NCBI GenBank assembly: GCA_027864655.1
Contig: JAQAZG010000010.1
Location: 62,001 to 126,000 of the forward strand
Length of the DNA: 64,000 nt
Source of the DNA: Oleispirillum naphthae
GTDB taxonomy: Bacteria > Pseudomonadota > Alphaproteobacteria > Rhodospirillales > Rhodospirillaceae
Direction of reading: 5' to 3'
Below the pieces are notes generated by a model. It searched no databases and was not told where the DNA came from. It saw only the letters and a program-made list of their open reading frames with translations. The position numbers were made by a program, and so were the translations under genes. Shown in pieces: positions 15,589 to 25,558 of the stretch. The stretch's first letter is position 1. Each line of letters opens with the position of its first letter.

Positions 15589-16962
15589 ATGTTCGTCGAT
15601 CTGCGTGCCTTTGCGCAATTGCGCCGCGCCCTCGCCGACGGGACGGCGACGGCGGAGTCCCTCGTCCGCGAGGCGCTTGCGCGCGCCGCGGGCGAGGCCG
15701 GACGCATCGTCTTCACCGAGGTCTTCGCGCCGCAGGCCCAGGCCGAGGCGCGCGCCGCCGACCTCTACCGCGCCGCGGGCGTGGCGACGGGGCCGCTCGC
15801 CGGGCTGCCGGTCTCGGTGAAGGACCTGTTCGACGTGGCGGGCCATGTCACCCGCGCCGGGTCCCGGGCGCTCGCCGATGCGCCCGCCGCCGCCGCCGAC
15901 GCCCCGGCGGTGGCGCGGCTGCGCGCCGCGGGGGCGGTGATCGTCGGCCACACCAATATGACCGAGTTCGCCTTCTCCGGCCTCGGCATCAATCCGCACT
16001 ACGGCACGCCGCCCAACCCGTGGGACGCGGCGCGCATCCCCGGCGGTTCGTCCTCCGGCGCGGCGGTTTCCGTGGCGCTCGGCATGGCGGCGGCGGCGCT
16101 GGGCACCGACACCGGCGGCTCGGTGCGCATTCCCGCGGCGTTCTGCGGCCTCGTCGGCTTCAAGCCGACGGCGGCGCGCAGCGACATCCACGGCGTCGTG
16201 CCGCTGTCGCCGAGCCTGGATTCGGTGGGGCCGATCGCCCGCTCGGTGGCCGACTGCGCGCTGATCGACGCGATGCTGGTGGGCGGCGCGGTGCCGCGGC
16301 TTGCACCGCCGCCGCTTGCGGGCCTGCGCTTCGCGCTGCCGCAGGCCTATGTGCTCGACGGTCTCGACGACGGGGTGGCCAAGGCCTTCGGCCGGGCGCT
16401 CTCGGCGCTTTCCGGTCTCGGCGCGCGGCTGGAGGAGGTTCCCTTCGCCCACCTCTCGGCAATCCCCGAGCTGCTCGCGGGCGGCGGCCTGGTGGCGGCG
16501 GAAAGCTATGCCTGGCACCGCGCCCTGCTGGCGGAAAAACGTGCCCTCTACGACCCGCGCGTCGCGGTGCGCATCGACCGCGGCGCGGCGATCTCCGCCG
16601 CCGACTACCTCGATTTGCAGGCGCTGCGCGCCGTGCGCATCGCCGAGATGGACGCGGCGATGGAGCCCTTCGACGCAGTCCTCATGCCCACCGTCGCCTG
16701 CGTCGCGCCGCGCCTCGCCGATCTGGCGGAGGATGCCGCCTACACCCGCGTCAACGCGCTGGCGCTGCGCAACACCACGGTCGGCAACCTCCTCGACCTC
16801 TGCGCCGTCAGCCTGCCGTGCCAGCAGCCCGGCGACCTGCCGGTGGGGCTTTCGGTGGTGGGCCGCCGCGGCTCCGACCGCGCCACGCTCTCCTTCGCCG
16901 CGGCGGTGGAGGGCGCGCTGTGCGGCGCCGGGCTGGGCCGCCCGATGATGCAGCAGGCATGA
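15589..16962 (+). CDS. Amidase-signature family amidase
   Basis: A 457-residue amidase-signature enzyme. The Ser-cisSer-Lys machinery is intact: Lys78 (VSVKDLFDVAG), cis-Ser near 154-155 in PGGSSSGAAVSVA, and nucleophile Ser178 in GTDTGGSVRIPAAFCGLVGF. It hydrolyses a C-N amide bond. The C-terminal CQQPGDLPVGLSVVGRRG fits stand-alone catabolic amidases (allophanate hydrolase or mandelamide type) better than tRNA amidotransferase GatA, and no gatB or gatC is near. It ends the DUF1445-TRAP-DUF2848 operon, so it likely releases ammonia or an amine from the imported compound. Confidence 0.88.
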   Translation: MFVDLRAFAQLRRALADGTATAESLVREALARAAGEAGRIVFTEVFAPQAQAEARAADLYRAAGVATGPLAGLPVSVKDLFDVAGHVTRAGSRALADAPAAAADAPAVARLRAAGAVIVGHTNMTEFAFSGLGINPHYGTPPNPWDAARIPGGSSSGAAVSVALGMAAAALGTDTGGSVRIPAAFCGLVGFKPTAARSDIHGVVPLSPSLDSVGPIARSVADCALIDAMLVGGAVPRLAPPPLAGLRFALPQAYVLDGLDDGVAKAFGRALSALSGLGARLEEVPFAHLSAIPELLAGGGLVAAESYAWHRALLAEKRALYDPRVAVRIDRGAAISAADYLDLQALRAVRIAEMDAAMEPFDAVLMPTVACVAPRLADLAEDAAYTRVNALALRNTTVGNLLDLCAVSLPCQQPGDLPVGLSVVGRRGSDRATLSFAAAVEGALCGAGLGRPMMQQA

Positions 16963-16966
16963 AAAA

Positions 16967-16992
16967 AACCGCCGCGGTTTCCCGCGGCGGTT
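16967..16992 (-). terminator. Rho-independent terminator of cstA copy 1
   Basis: An 11-base perfect stem (AACCGCCGCGG / CCGCGGCGGTT) with a TTTC loop lies between the convergent amidase and first cstA-type gene. On the minus strand it is followed by a run of seven T residues, fitting termination of cstA; on the plus strand the tail is only TTCTT. An identical stem-loop follows the second cstA copy. Confidence 0.85.
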
Positions 16993-17011
16993 CTTCATCG
17001 GCAGGGGCCGG

Positions 17012-18439
17012 TCACTCGGCCGGGGCCTTGCCCGCGTGCTTGCGCCCGAAGGCGTAGAAGAACGCGCCGAAGGCCACCGCCGCCGCGGCGATGCCGATCC
17101 AGTTGGCGACGTCGTAGGGCAGGCTGAAGCCGATCTTTTCCGCACTGATGTAGGCGAAGGTCACCGCGGTCATGAAAGTGGCCGGGATGGTGCAGATCCA
17201 GTGCAGCTTGCCGCGCTTGATCAGGTAGGCGGCCGCCGCCCACAGCATCACCATGGCCAACGTCTGGTTCGCCCAGCCGAAGTAGCGCCAGATGATGTTG
17301 AAGTCGCCGAGAGAGATCACGTAGCCGATGGCGAACAGCGGCACCGCGATGATCAGGCGCTTCACCGCGTCCTTCTGCGGCGCCTTGAGGAACTCGGCGA
17401 TGGTCAGGCGCGCCGCGCGGAAGGCGGTGTCGCCCGAGGTGATCGGCAGGATCACCACGCCGAGGACGGCAAGCGTGGTGCCGATGCCGCCGCCGAGGAG
17501 GGCGGTGGCGATCTCGTTCACCACGCCGGAGGGCGAGCCCTTGGCGATGGCGGCGCCGAGCGCGGCGGAGCTGTCGTAGAACGACATGCTGAGGGTGGCC
17601 CAGATCAGGGCGATGATGCCCTCGCCGATCATCGCGCCGTAGAAGACGAAGCGGCCGTTCTTCTCGTTCATCAGGCAGCGCGCCATCAGCGGCGACTGCG
17701 TGGCGTGGAAGCCGGAGATCGCGCCGCAGGCGATGGTGATGAACATCAACGGCCAGATCGGCAGGTTCTTCGGATGCGCGTTGGCGAGGTCGAGGCCCTG
17801 CGGCAGCACGTGGTGCTCCGGCGAGACCAGGATCATGATCGTCAGGCTGATCGACATGAACAGCAGGAGCGCGCCGAACAGCGGGTACAACCGGCCGATG
17901 ATCTTGTCGATCGGCAGGATGGTGGCGAGGAAGTAGTACCCGAAGATGGCGAACACCCAGGCGGTGACCGGCCAGCCGGTGAGTGTGGACAGGAGCTTGC
18001 CGGGCCCGAGCACGAAGACCACGCCGACCAGCAGCAGCAGGATCACCGAGAAGCCGTTCATGAATTGCTTGAACGCCGGGCCGAGTTCGCGGCCGACGAT
18101 GTTGGGCACGCTCTCGCCGTTGGAACGCACCGACAGCATGCCGGAGAAGTAGTCGTGCACCGCACCGGCGAAGATGCTGCCGGCGACGATCCACAACAGC
18201 GCGGACGGCCCGTAGAGGGCGCCGAGGATCGGCCCGAAGATCGGCCCGAGACCGGCGATGTTGAGGAGCTGGATGAGAAACACCTTCCAGGTCGGCATCG
18301 GCACGTAGTCAACGCCGTCGGCCATCGACTGGCTGGGAACCGCGTGGCCGGCATCCGCCCCGAAGATGCGATCGACCAGGGAGCCGTAGACGAAGTACCC
18401 CCCGATCAGCAGAGCGACGCAGAGAAAGAAGAGAGCCAT
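17012..18439 (-). CDS. CstA-type carbon-starvation membrane carrier, copy 1
   Basis: A 475-residue protein of the CstA family with about 13 membrane helices. Family blocks include LLNIAGLGPIFGPILGALYG, GAVHDYFSGMLSVRSNGESV and GAISGFHATQSPLMARCL. The family takes up pyruvate or peptides in enterobacteria. This is the short form without the C-terminal extension of E. coli CstA (about 700 residues). The start at 18439 (MALFFLC) is preceded by GGAGACGTCTC and matches the start of the neighbouring paralogue exactly. Copy 2 is the same length and identical at most positions. Confidence 0.88.
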   Translation of the reverse strand: MALFFLCVALLIGGYFVYGSLVDRIFGADAGHAVPSQSMADGVDYVPMPTWKVFLIQLLNIAGLGPIFGPILGALYGPSALLWIVAGSIFAGAVHDYFSGMLSVRSNGESVPNIVGRELGPAFKQFMNGFSVILLLLVGVVFVLGPGKLLSTLTGWPVTAWVFAIFGYYFLATILPIDKIIGRLYPLFGALLLFMSISLTIMILVSPEHHVLPQGLDLANAHPKNLPIWPLMFITIACGAISGFHATQSPLMARCLMNEKNGRFVFYGAMIGEGIIALIWATLSMSFYDSSAALGAAIAKGSPSGVVNEIATALLGGGIGTTLAVLGVVILPITSGDTAFRAARLTIAEFLKAPQKDAVKRLIIAVPLFAIGYVISLGDFNIIWRYFGWANQTLAMVMLWAAAAYLIKRGKLHWICTIPATFMTAVTFAYISAEKIGFSLPYDVANWIGIAAAAVAFGAFFYAFGRKHAGKAPAE

Positions 18440-18744
18440 GAGACGTCTCCGTGAAATCCGTGTGCGTGAAGCTGTTGTCCTTGTTGGGGCGAGGCCGGAA
18501 ACCCCCCTGATTGCAAGCCCGGACATCGCCCATACGGGTAGTCGGCAACCATGCAAAAGAAAGACGATGCAAAGCAGCGGGAATGTATCTGCCGGGGAAA
18601 CCGGCTTTTCCTGCTTGACACGAGTCTAAGCAGATTTGCGGCGCTTTTTTGGTATGGATCACGGGAATTGTCGCCAAGGCCGCCTTGCTTTGGGCAATAC
18701 ATGCCATGGTTGGGGCAGCAGACTCTGCGCGCGGGCAACGAAAA
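18440..18744. other. Intergenic region upstream of cstA copy 1
   Basis: About 300 bases before the first cstA-type gene, ending at the terminator of copy 2 on the far side. The ten-base palindrome GAGACGTCTC abuts the ATG. The region should hold the promoter of copy 1 because a strong terminator separates it from copy 2. No convincing -35/-10 pair or RNA structure was recognised. Confidence 0.4.
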
Positions 18745-18770
18745 AACCGCCGCGGTTTCCCGCGGCGGTT
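18745..18770 (-). terminator. Rho-independent terminator of cstA copy 2
   Basis: The same 11-base stem and TTTC loop as at 16967-16992, followed on the minus strand by six T residues. It lies 25 bases after the stop of the second cstA-type gene. Both flanks of the tandem pair thus end in the same sequence, as expected if the gene and its terminator were duplicated together. Confidence 0.88.
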
Positions 18771-18795
18771 TTCCGTTCGAGTCAGGCCCGAAACG

Positions 18796-20223
18796 TCACT
18801 CGGCCGGGGCTTCGCCGGACCTCTTGCCCCCGAAGGCATAGAAGAACGCGCCGAAGGCCACCGCCGCCGCGACGATGCCGATCCAATTGGCGACGGTGTA
18901 GGGCAGGCTGAAGCCGATCTTCTCCGCGCAGATGTAGGAGAAGGTCACCGCGGTCATGAAGGTGGCCGGGATGGTGCAGATCCAGTGCAGCTTGCCGCGC
19001 TTGATCAGGTAGGCCGCAGCCGCCCACAGCATCACCATGGCCAGCGTCTGGTTGGCCCAGCCGAAGTACCGCCAGATCACGTTGAAGTTGCCCAGCGAGA
19101 CCACATAGCCGATGCCGAACAGCGGCACCGCGACCATCAGGCGCTTCGCCACGTCCTTCTGCGGCATCTTGATGTATTCGGCGATGATCAGGCGCGCCGA
19201 ACGGAAGGCGGTGTCGCCCGAGGTGATCGGCAGGATCACCACGCCGAGGACCGCAAGGGTCGTGCCGATGCCGCCGCCGAGGAGGGCGGTGGCGATCTCG
19301 TGCACCACGCCCGCGGGCGAGCCCTTGGCGATGGCGGCGCCGAGGGAGGCGGCGTCGGGATAGAACGACAGGCCGAGGGTGGCCCAGATCAGGCCGATCA
19401 CGCCTTCACCGATCATCGCGCCGTAGAAGACGAAACGGCCGTGCTTCTCGTTCATCAGGCAGCGCGCCATCAGCGGCGACTGCGTGGCGTGGAAGCCGGA
19501 GATCGCGCCGCAGGCGATGGTGATGAACATCAACGGCCAGATCGGCAGGTTCTTCGGATGGGTGTTGGCCATGTCGAGGCCGCGCGGCAGAAGCGCGTGG
19601 TCCGGCGAGACGATGATCATGATCGTCAGGCTGACCGACATGAACAGCAGCAGAGCGCCGAAGATCGGATAGAAGCGCCCGATGATCTTGTCGATCGGCA
19701 GGATGGTGGCGAGGAAGTAGTAGGCGAAGATGGCCGCCACCCACACGCCCACCGGCAGGCCGGTCATCGTGGAGAGAAGCTTGCCGGGCCCGAGGACGAA
19801 GACGATGCCCACCAGCAGCAGCAGGATCACCGAGAAGTAGTTCATGAACTGCTTGAACACCGGGCCGAGCTCGCGGCCGACGACGTTCGGGACGCTCTCG
19901 CCGTTGGACCGCAGCGACAGCATGCCAGCGAAGTAGTCGTGCACCGCACCGGCAAAGATGCAACCGGCGACGATCCACAAAAGCGCCGACGGTCCGTACA
20001 GGGCGCCCAGGATCGGCCCGAAGATCGGCCCCAGCCCCGCGATGTTGAGCAGCTGCACCAGCCACACCTTATAGGTCGGCATCGGCACATAATCGACGCC
20101 GTCGGCCATCGAGGCCGAAGGCACGGCACGGCCCGGATCGGGCTCGAAGATACGATCGACCAGCGAACCATATACATAATAACCCGCGATGAGCAGGCCC
20201 ACGCACGTAAAGAAGAGAGTCAT
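18796..20223 (-). CDS. CstA-type carbon-starvation membrane carrier, copy 2
   Basis: A 475-residue paralogue of the neighbouring gene, with the same helices and the same blocks (GLGPIFGPILGALYG, HDYFAGMLSLRSNGE, CGAISGFHATQSPL). Differences are scattered and conservative, for example in the first loop and in helix ends. The start MTLFFTC has CAGGAGACGTC before it. The nearby serC and serA genes are on the opposite strand. Two adjacent copies with separate terminators suggest different regulation or slightly different substrates (pyruvate, other small acids or peptides). Confidence 0.88.
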   Translation of the reverse strand: MTLFFTCVGLLIAGYYVYGSLVDRIFEPDPGRAVPSASMADGVDYVPMPTYKVWLVQLLNIAGLGPIFGPILGALYGPSALLWIVAGCIFAGAVHDYFAGMLSLRSNGESVPNVVGRELGPVFKQFMNYFSVILLLLVGIVFVLGPGKLLSTMTGLPVGVWVAAIFAYYFLATILPIDKIIGRFYPIFGALLLFMSVSLTIMIIVSPDHALLPRGLDMANTHPKNLPIWPLMFITIACGAISGFHATQSPLMARCLMNEKHGRFVFYGAMIGEGVIGLIWATLGLSFYPDAASLGAAIAKGSPAGVVHEIATALLGGGIGTTLAVLGVVILPITSGDTAFRSARLIIAEYIKMPQKDVAKRLMVAVPLFGIGYVVSLGNFNVIWRYFGWANQTLAMVMLWAAAAYLIKRGKLHWICTIPATFMTAVTFSYICAEKIGFSLPYTVANWIGIVAAAVAFGAFFYAFGGKRSGEAPAE

Positions 20224-20706
20224 CGGACGTCTCCTGAAGTATCTGCTTTTGGGTCGATGCAGAAATGCATTCGCTTTCGAGGGGCCTCCCCACTGGCGGC
20301 ACGCTCTGCGCGCGAAGTACCCCCACCAGTTATCCCTCTGATTTCAGACTCTCGCCTCATGTAAGGAAAGATTCAACACTTTTTTGCCGGAATTTTGCCG
20401 GAAAAATTATCGGGGAATTTCCGAGGGTTGAGGCTCGGCCGCACGGCGCGAGGGTGGGGCGGTCCTCCCGCGCGGAGCTACCCGTTCGGTTAGGGCGCGC
20501 CTTATCCCTTGTTTGGCATCGTTCTATTCCGTCACAACCTCTTCGGGTGGATTTTCCGCACCCGCCCCGGACGGCGACTCGCACGGCGGCGCAAGCCCCC
20601 CTCCGGGGGATTCGATTGACGGAAATTCCGCCGCTCCGTATAAGGCTTGTGGGCCGCGACCTCCCAACGGGTCGCCAAGCCCTTCTGCAATGGAAGGGAG
20701 ACATCG
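20224..20706. other. Divergent intergenic region, cstA copy 2 / serC
   Basis: About 480 bases between the divergent cstA copy 2 and serC. The serC side holds a good promoter (see 20616-20644). On the cstA side no promoter pair was recognised. A T-rich stretch near 20385-20415 contains a short direct repeat TTTGCCGGAA. No RNA gene or riboswitch pattern was seen. Confidence 0.4.
20616..20644 (+). promoter_or_regulatory. Sigma70-type promoter of serC-serA
   Basis: TTGACG at 20616-20621 and TATAAG at 20639-20644 are separated by exactly 17 bases, each one base off consensus. A transcript starting near 20651 would have a leader of about 55 bases before the serC ATG. Confidence 0.65.
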
Positions 20707-21876
<1,170 letters not shown>

Positions 21877-21951
21877 TCGTCCGACCGCGATGCGGGGCCG
21901 GGTCCGCCCGGTCCCGTCCCGCCCCGTTTTTCTCCGCGAAGGAGCCTTCCG

Positions 21952-23526
21952 ATGCTGAAAGTCCTGATTTCCGACAAGATGAGTCCGCTTGCCGCCGAGA
22001 TATTCAAGGCGCGCGGCCTCGAGGTCGATTGCAAGCCGGGCATGACGCCCGACGAATTGAAGGCGGCGATCGGCGAGTACGACGGTCTCGCCATCCGCTC
22101 CGACACCAAGGTCAAGGCCGACATCATCGCCGCCGCCAACAACCTCAAGGTGATCGGCCGCGCCGGTATCGGCGTCGATAACGTCGATATCCCCGCCGCC
22201 ACCGCCAAGGGCATCGTGGTGATGAACACCCCCTTCGGCAACTCCATCACCACCGCCGAGCATGCGCTTTCGATGATGATGGCGCTCGCCCGCCAGATTC
22301 CCCAGGCCTCCGCCTCCACCCACGCCGGAAAGTGGGAGAAGTCGAAGTTCATGGGCGTCGAACTCTTCGGCAAGACCCTCGGCGTGGTCGGCTGCGGCAA
22401 CATCGGCTCCTGCGTCGCCGAGCGCGCCATCGGCCTGAAGATGCGGGTGGTCGCCTTCGACCCCTATCTCTCGCCGGAACGCGCCAGGGACCTGGGCGTC
22501 GAGAAGGTGGAGCTGGACGAGCTGTTCGCCCGCGCCGACTTCATCACCCTGCACACCCCGCTCACCGACGCCACCCGCGGCATCATCTCCGAAAAGTCGT
22601 TCGCCAAGATGAAGAAGGGCGTGCGCATCGTCAACTGCGCGCGCGGCGGCCTGGTGGACGAGGCGGCGCTCAAGGCGGCGCTGGATGCGGGCCGGGTGGC
22701 GGGCGCGGCGCTCGACGTGTTCGAGCAGGAACCGGCCAGGGAGAACATCCTCTTCGGCCACCCCAACGTCATCTGCACGCCGCACCTGGGCGCATCCACC
22801 ACCGAGGCGCAGGTCAACGTCGCGGTCCAGGTGGCGGAGCAGATCGCCGATTTCCTGCTCACCGGCGCGGTGACCAACGCGCTGAACATGCCCTCGGTCT
22901 CCGCCGAGGACGCGCCGAAGCTCAAGCCCTACATGAAGCTGGTGGAATACCTCGGCGCTTTCGCCGGGCAGATCACCCGCACCGGCCTCAAGGCGGTGTC
23001 CATCGAGTACGAGGGCGCGGTCTCCGGCCTCAACACCAAGCCCTTGACCGCGATCGCGCTGGCCGGTCTGCTGCGCCCGATGCTGGACGCGGTCAACCTG
23101 GTCTCCGCCCCGGTGATCGCCAAGGAGCGCAACATCGGGATCTCGGAAACCAAGCGCGAGACCTGCGCCGAATACCAGAGCCTGGTCAAGCTGACGGTCA
23201 CCACCGAGACCCAGACCCGTTCCGTCTCCGGCACCTTGTTCGCGGGCAAGCCGCGTCTCGTCGAGGTCAACGGCATTCCGGTGGAGGCGGAGTTCGGCGC
23301 CCACATGCTGTTCTTCACCAACAAGGACAAGCCCGGCCTGATCGGCAAGCTCGGCACCGCGCTCGGCCTCGCCGGGGTGAACATCGCCACCTTCCATCTC
23401 GGCCGCAACGAGGTGGGCGAGGATGCGGTCGCCCTGGTGCAGATCGACGGCGCGATCAAGCCCGACGTGCTCGACTCCCTGCGCGCCGTGCCCAACGTGG
23501 TGCGGGTCGAGGCGCTGCGCTTCTGA
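21952..23526 (+). CDS. serA: D-3-phosphoglycerate dehydrogenase
   Basis: A 524-residue long-form SerA that oxidises 3-phosphoglycerate with NAD. It has a substrate domain, then the Rossmann motif GVVGCGNIGSCVAERAIGLK around residue 145. The catalytic arginine is in NCARGGLVDEAAL, the histidine in CTPHLGASTTEAQ. An intervening domain (about 320-450) precedes a C-terminal ACT domain with GLIGKLGTALGLAGVNIATF, which usually gives serine feedback control. It follows serC and ends at a clear terminator. Confidence 0.95.
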   Translation: MLKVLISDKMSPLAAEIFKARGLEVDCKPGMTPDELKAAIGEYDGLAIRSDTKVKADIIAAANNLKVIGRAGIGVDNVDIPAATAKGIVVMNTPFGNSITTAEHALSMMMALARQIPQASASTHAGKWEKSKFMGVELFGKTLGVVGCGNIGSCVAERAIGLKMRVVAFDPYLSPERARDLGVEKVELDELFARADFITLHTPLTDATRGIISEKSFAKMKKGVRIVNCARGGLVDEAALKAALDAGRVAGAALDVFEQEPARENILFGHPNVICTPHLGASTTEAQVNVAVQVAEQIADFLLTGAVTNALNMPSVSAEDAPKLKPYMKLVEYLGAFAGQITRTGLKAVSIEYEGAVSGLNTKPLTAIALAGLLRPMLDAVNLVSAPVIAKERNIGISETKRETCAEYQSLVKLTVTTETQTRSVSGTLFAGKPRLVEVNGIPVEAEFGAHMLFFTNKDKPGLIGKLGTALGLAGVNIATFHLGRNEVGEDAVALVQIDGAIKPDVLDSLRAVPNVVRVEALRF

Positions 23527-23554
23527 GGCGCATGTCCGGCGGAACAAACGATCG

Positions 23555-23586
23555 GGCCGCGCCTTCGGGCGCGGCCTTTTCTTTTC
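23555..23586 (+). terminator. Rho-independent terminator of serC-serA
   Basis: A nine-pair stem GGCCGCGCC / GGCGCGGCC with a TTCG tetraloop followed by TTTTCTTTTC, 28 bases after the serA stop. Confidence 0.9.
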
Positions 23587-23630
23587 GCCGCCCGCACGCG
23601 GCGGAGGGCGGGCAGGGCGGAGCCTATAAA

Positions 23631-23665
23631 GAAAAAGAAGAAGCGGCGAAGAAGATTCGCCGCTT
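23631..23665 (-). terminator. Rho-independent terminator of the third TRAP operon
   Basis: A ten-pair stem AAGCGGCGAA / TTCGCCGCTT with a GAAGA loop. On the minus strand it is followed by CTTCTTTTTCTTT. It lies about 80 bases after the dctM stop and faces the serA terminator, so the two convergent units are both closed. Confidence 0.8.
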
Positions 23666-23743
23666 CCCGGGGGGGTGCCGACAGATGGCGGTATCGGCTA
23701 TGGGTTTTCCTCCGGATCGGGTCCGGGACTTATCGGGGCAGGG

Positions 23744-25021
23744 TCACAAGTCCATACTGTTGGGGATGAACAGAACGATGTCGGGGAAGATGACCAGGCA
23801 CGCGACGACGACGAGCAGGGCGATTACGTAGGGAACGACCCGCAGGGACAGGGATTCGATGCTCACCTTGGTGATGTTGCAGGCGACGAACAGGCACAGC
23901 CCCACCGGCGGCGTGATCTGGCCGATCGCGAGGGTGAGGATCATCAGGACGCCGAAGAAGATCGGGTCGATGCCGGCCTGAATGGTCAGCGGGTAGAAGA
24001 TCGGGGTCATCAGGACGACCGCCACCGCGTTGTCGAGGAAGGTGCCGACGACCATGAGGGAAATCACCACCATCGCCAGCAGCGCGTGGGGGTCGTGCGA
24101 GATGTTCAGCATGGCCACCGTCAGCTTCTGGGGAATCTGTTCGCTGGCGAGGATGTAGCTGAAGATGTGGGCGGTGGCGATCAGGAACATGATCACCGCG
24201 GTGCTCTTCCCGGTTTCCAGCAGAATTCCGGGAATTTGCCCGTGCTTCAATTCGCGGTGGATGTAGAGCCCGACCAGCAGGCCGTAGAACACCGCGACCA
24301 CCGCCGCTTCGGTGGGCGTGAAGACGCCGCCGTAGATGCCGCCGAGGATGATCACCGGCATCAGCAGGGCGAAAAAGCTGCGCCGGGCGCTGGTGGCGAC
24401 GGCGGAGGCGGAAAAGGCGTCGCCGCCCCGGTGGCCGTGCCGGACGCAGATGATGTGGTTGACGGCCATGATCGCCGCGGTCATCAGCAGGCCGGGAAGC
24501 ACCCCGCCCATGAACAGCTTGGCGATCGACGTGCCGGTGATCACCCCATAGATCACCAGGGTGATGCTGGGGGGAATCAACAGGCCGATGGTGCCGGAGG
24601 ACGCGGCCACGGCGGCGGCGAAGGCCGGGTCGTAGCCTTTCTCCTCCATCGGCTTGACCATCACCGAGCCGATGGCGGCGGTGGTGGCGGGGGCCGAACC
24701 GGAGATGGAGCCGAAGAAGGTGCAGGCGACCGTGGTCACCTGGGCCAGTCCGCCGGTCATCCGCCCGAGCAGGGACCCGGCCAGATCGACCAGGCGGCGC
24801 GACACGCCGCCCGAACTCATCACGTTGCCGGCGAGGATGAAGAACGGGATCGCCATCAGGGTGAAGGAATCGGCGCCGCCGTATACCTTCTGGACGATCA
24901 CCATCAGCGACGTATGGCTGAACAGCGACAGAGCGATGACCGACGAAAGCCCGAGGGCGATCGCGATCGGCACGCTCATGGCGATCAGAGCGAAAAACGA
25001 TGCGAAAAGTACGATGCCCAC
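23744..25021 (-). CDS. TRAP transporter large permease (DctM family), system 3
   Basis: A 425-residue integral membrane protein with about 12 helices. DctM signatures are present: GSISGSAPATTAAIGSVMVK, SSGTIGLLIPPSITLVIYG and IGQITPPVGLCLFVACNI. It is the last gene of a unit that starts with HMG-CoA lyase and a CoA-transferase, and lies 9 bases after its DctQ. It is the closest of the three DctM proteins here to the classical C4-dicarboxylate DctM type, judging by these motifs. Confidence 0.92.
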   Translation of the reverse strand: MGIVLFASFFALIAMSVPIAIALGLSSVIALSLFSHTSLMVIVQKVYGGADSFTLMAIPFFILAGNVMSSGGVSRRLVDLAGSLLGRMTGGLAQVTTVACTFFGSISGSAPATTAAIGSVMVKPMEEKGYDPAFAAAVAASSGTIGLLIPPSITLVIYGVITGTSIAKLFMGGVLPGLLMTAAIMAVNHIICVRHGHRGGDAFSASAVATSARRSFFALLMPVIILGGIYGGVFTPTEAAVVAVFYGLLVGLYIHRELKHGQIPGILLETGKSTAVIMFLIATAHIFSYILASEQIPQKLTVAMLNISHDPHALLAMVVISLMVVGTFLDNAVAVVLMTPIFYPLTIQAGIDPIFFGVLMILTLAIGQITPPVGLCLFVACNITKVSIESLSLRVVPYVIALLVVVACLVIFPDIVLFIPNSMDL

Positions 25022-25030
25022 CTTCGCCTC

Positions 25031-25528
25031 CTAGGATTGGCGGATGATGTCGAGGCAGATCGGATAGGCCTGCTCAACCAGATTCAGAATCATGAAGAGA
25101 CACCCGATGGGGATCGCGAAATAGGTGACGCCTATGGGGAGGAACTCCATGGTCGGGGAAACCTGTCCAAGGGAGAAGACGCGCTGTGCGACGACCAGAC
25201 TGTTGGTCGTCAGGATGTAGAGGAAGACGATTCCCGCCACGCAGGCGGCAAGACGCAAGATCGCATTGAGTTTCTTGTTCTTCACCAGTCCGACGATTTC
25301 GGACACCTTGATGTGCGCTTTTTCGCGCATGGCGATGCTCGCACCGAGGAAGGTCAGCCAGATGAACATGTAGCGGGCCAATTCCTCGGACCAGGACAAC
25401 GAGTTCTCAAGCACGTAACGAAAGAACACCTGCATCAGAATGATCGTCGTCATGGCGGCGAAGAGCAGGACGACGGCATGTCCGATCAAGCGGTTCGCCG
25501 TTGCGTTGAGAGCGGAAAGCATCTTCAT
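25031..25528 (-). CDS. TRAP transporter small permease (DctQ family), system 3
   Basis: A 165-residue protein with four hydrophobic helices, at about residues 12-32, 50-68, 88-110 and 128-150. The motif SWSEELARYMFIWLTFLGASIAMREKAHI is the standard DctQ core. Its codons are visibly less GC-rich than those of the neighbouring serine and CstA genes, as for parts of the following dctP. This hints at a different origin for the cluster. Confidence 0.9.
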   Translation of the reverse strand: MKMLSALNATANRLIGHAVVLLFAAMTTIILMQVFFRYVLENSLSWSEELARYMFIWLTFLGASIAMREKAHIKVSEIVGLVKNKKLNAILRLAACVAGIVFLYILTTNSLVVAQRVFSLGQVSPTMEFLPIGVTYFAIPIGCLFMILNLVEQAYPICLDIIRQS

Positions 25529-25558
25529 GAGTATTTCCCCCTTGGACAGCGCAATGGT

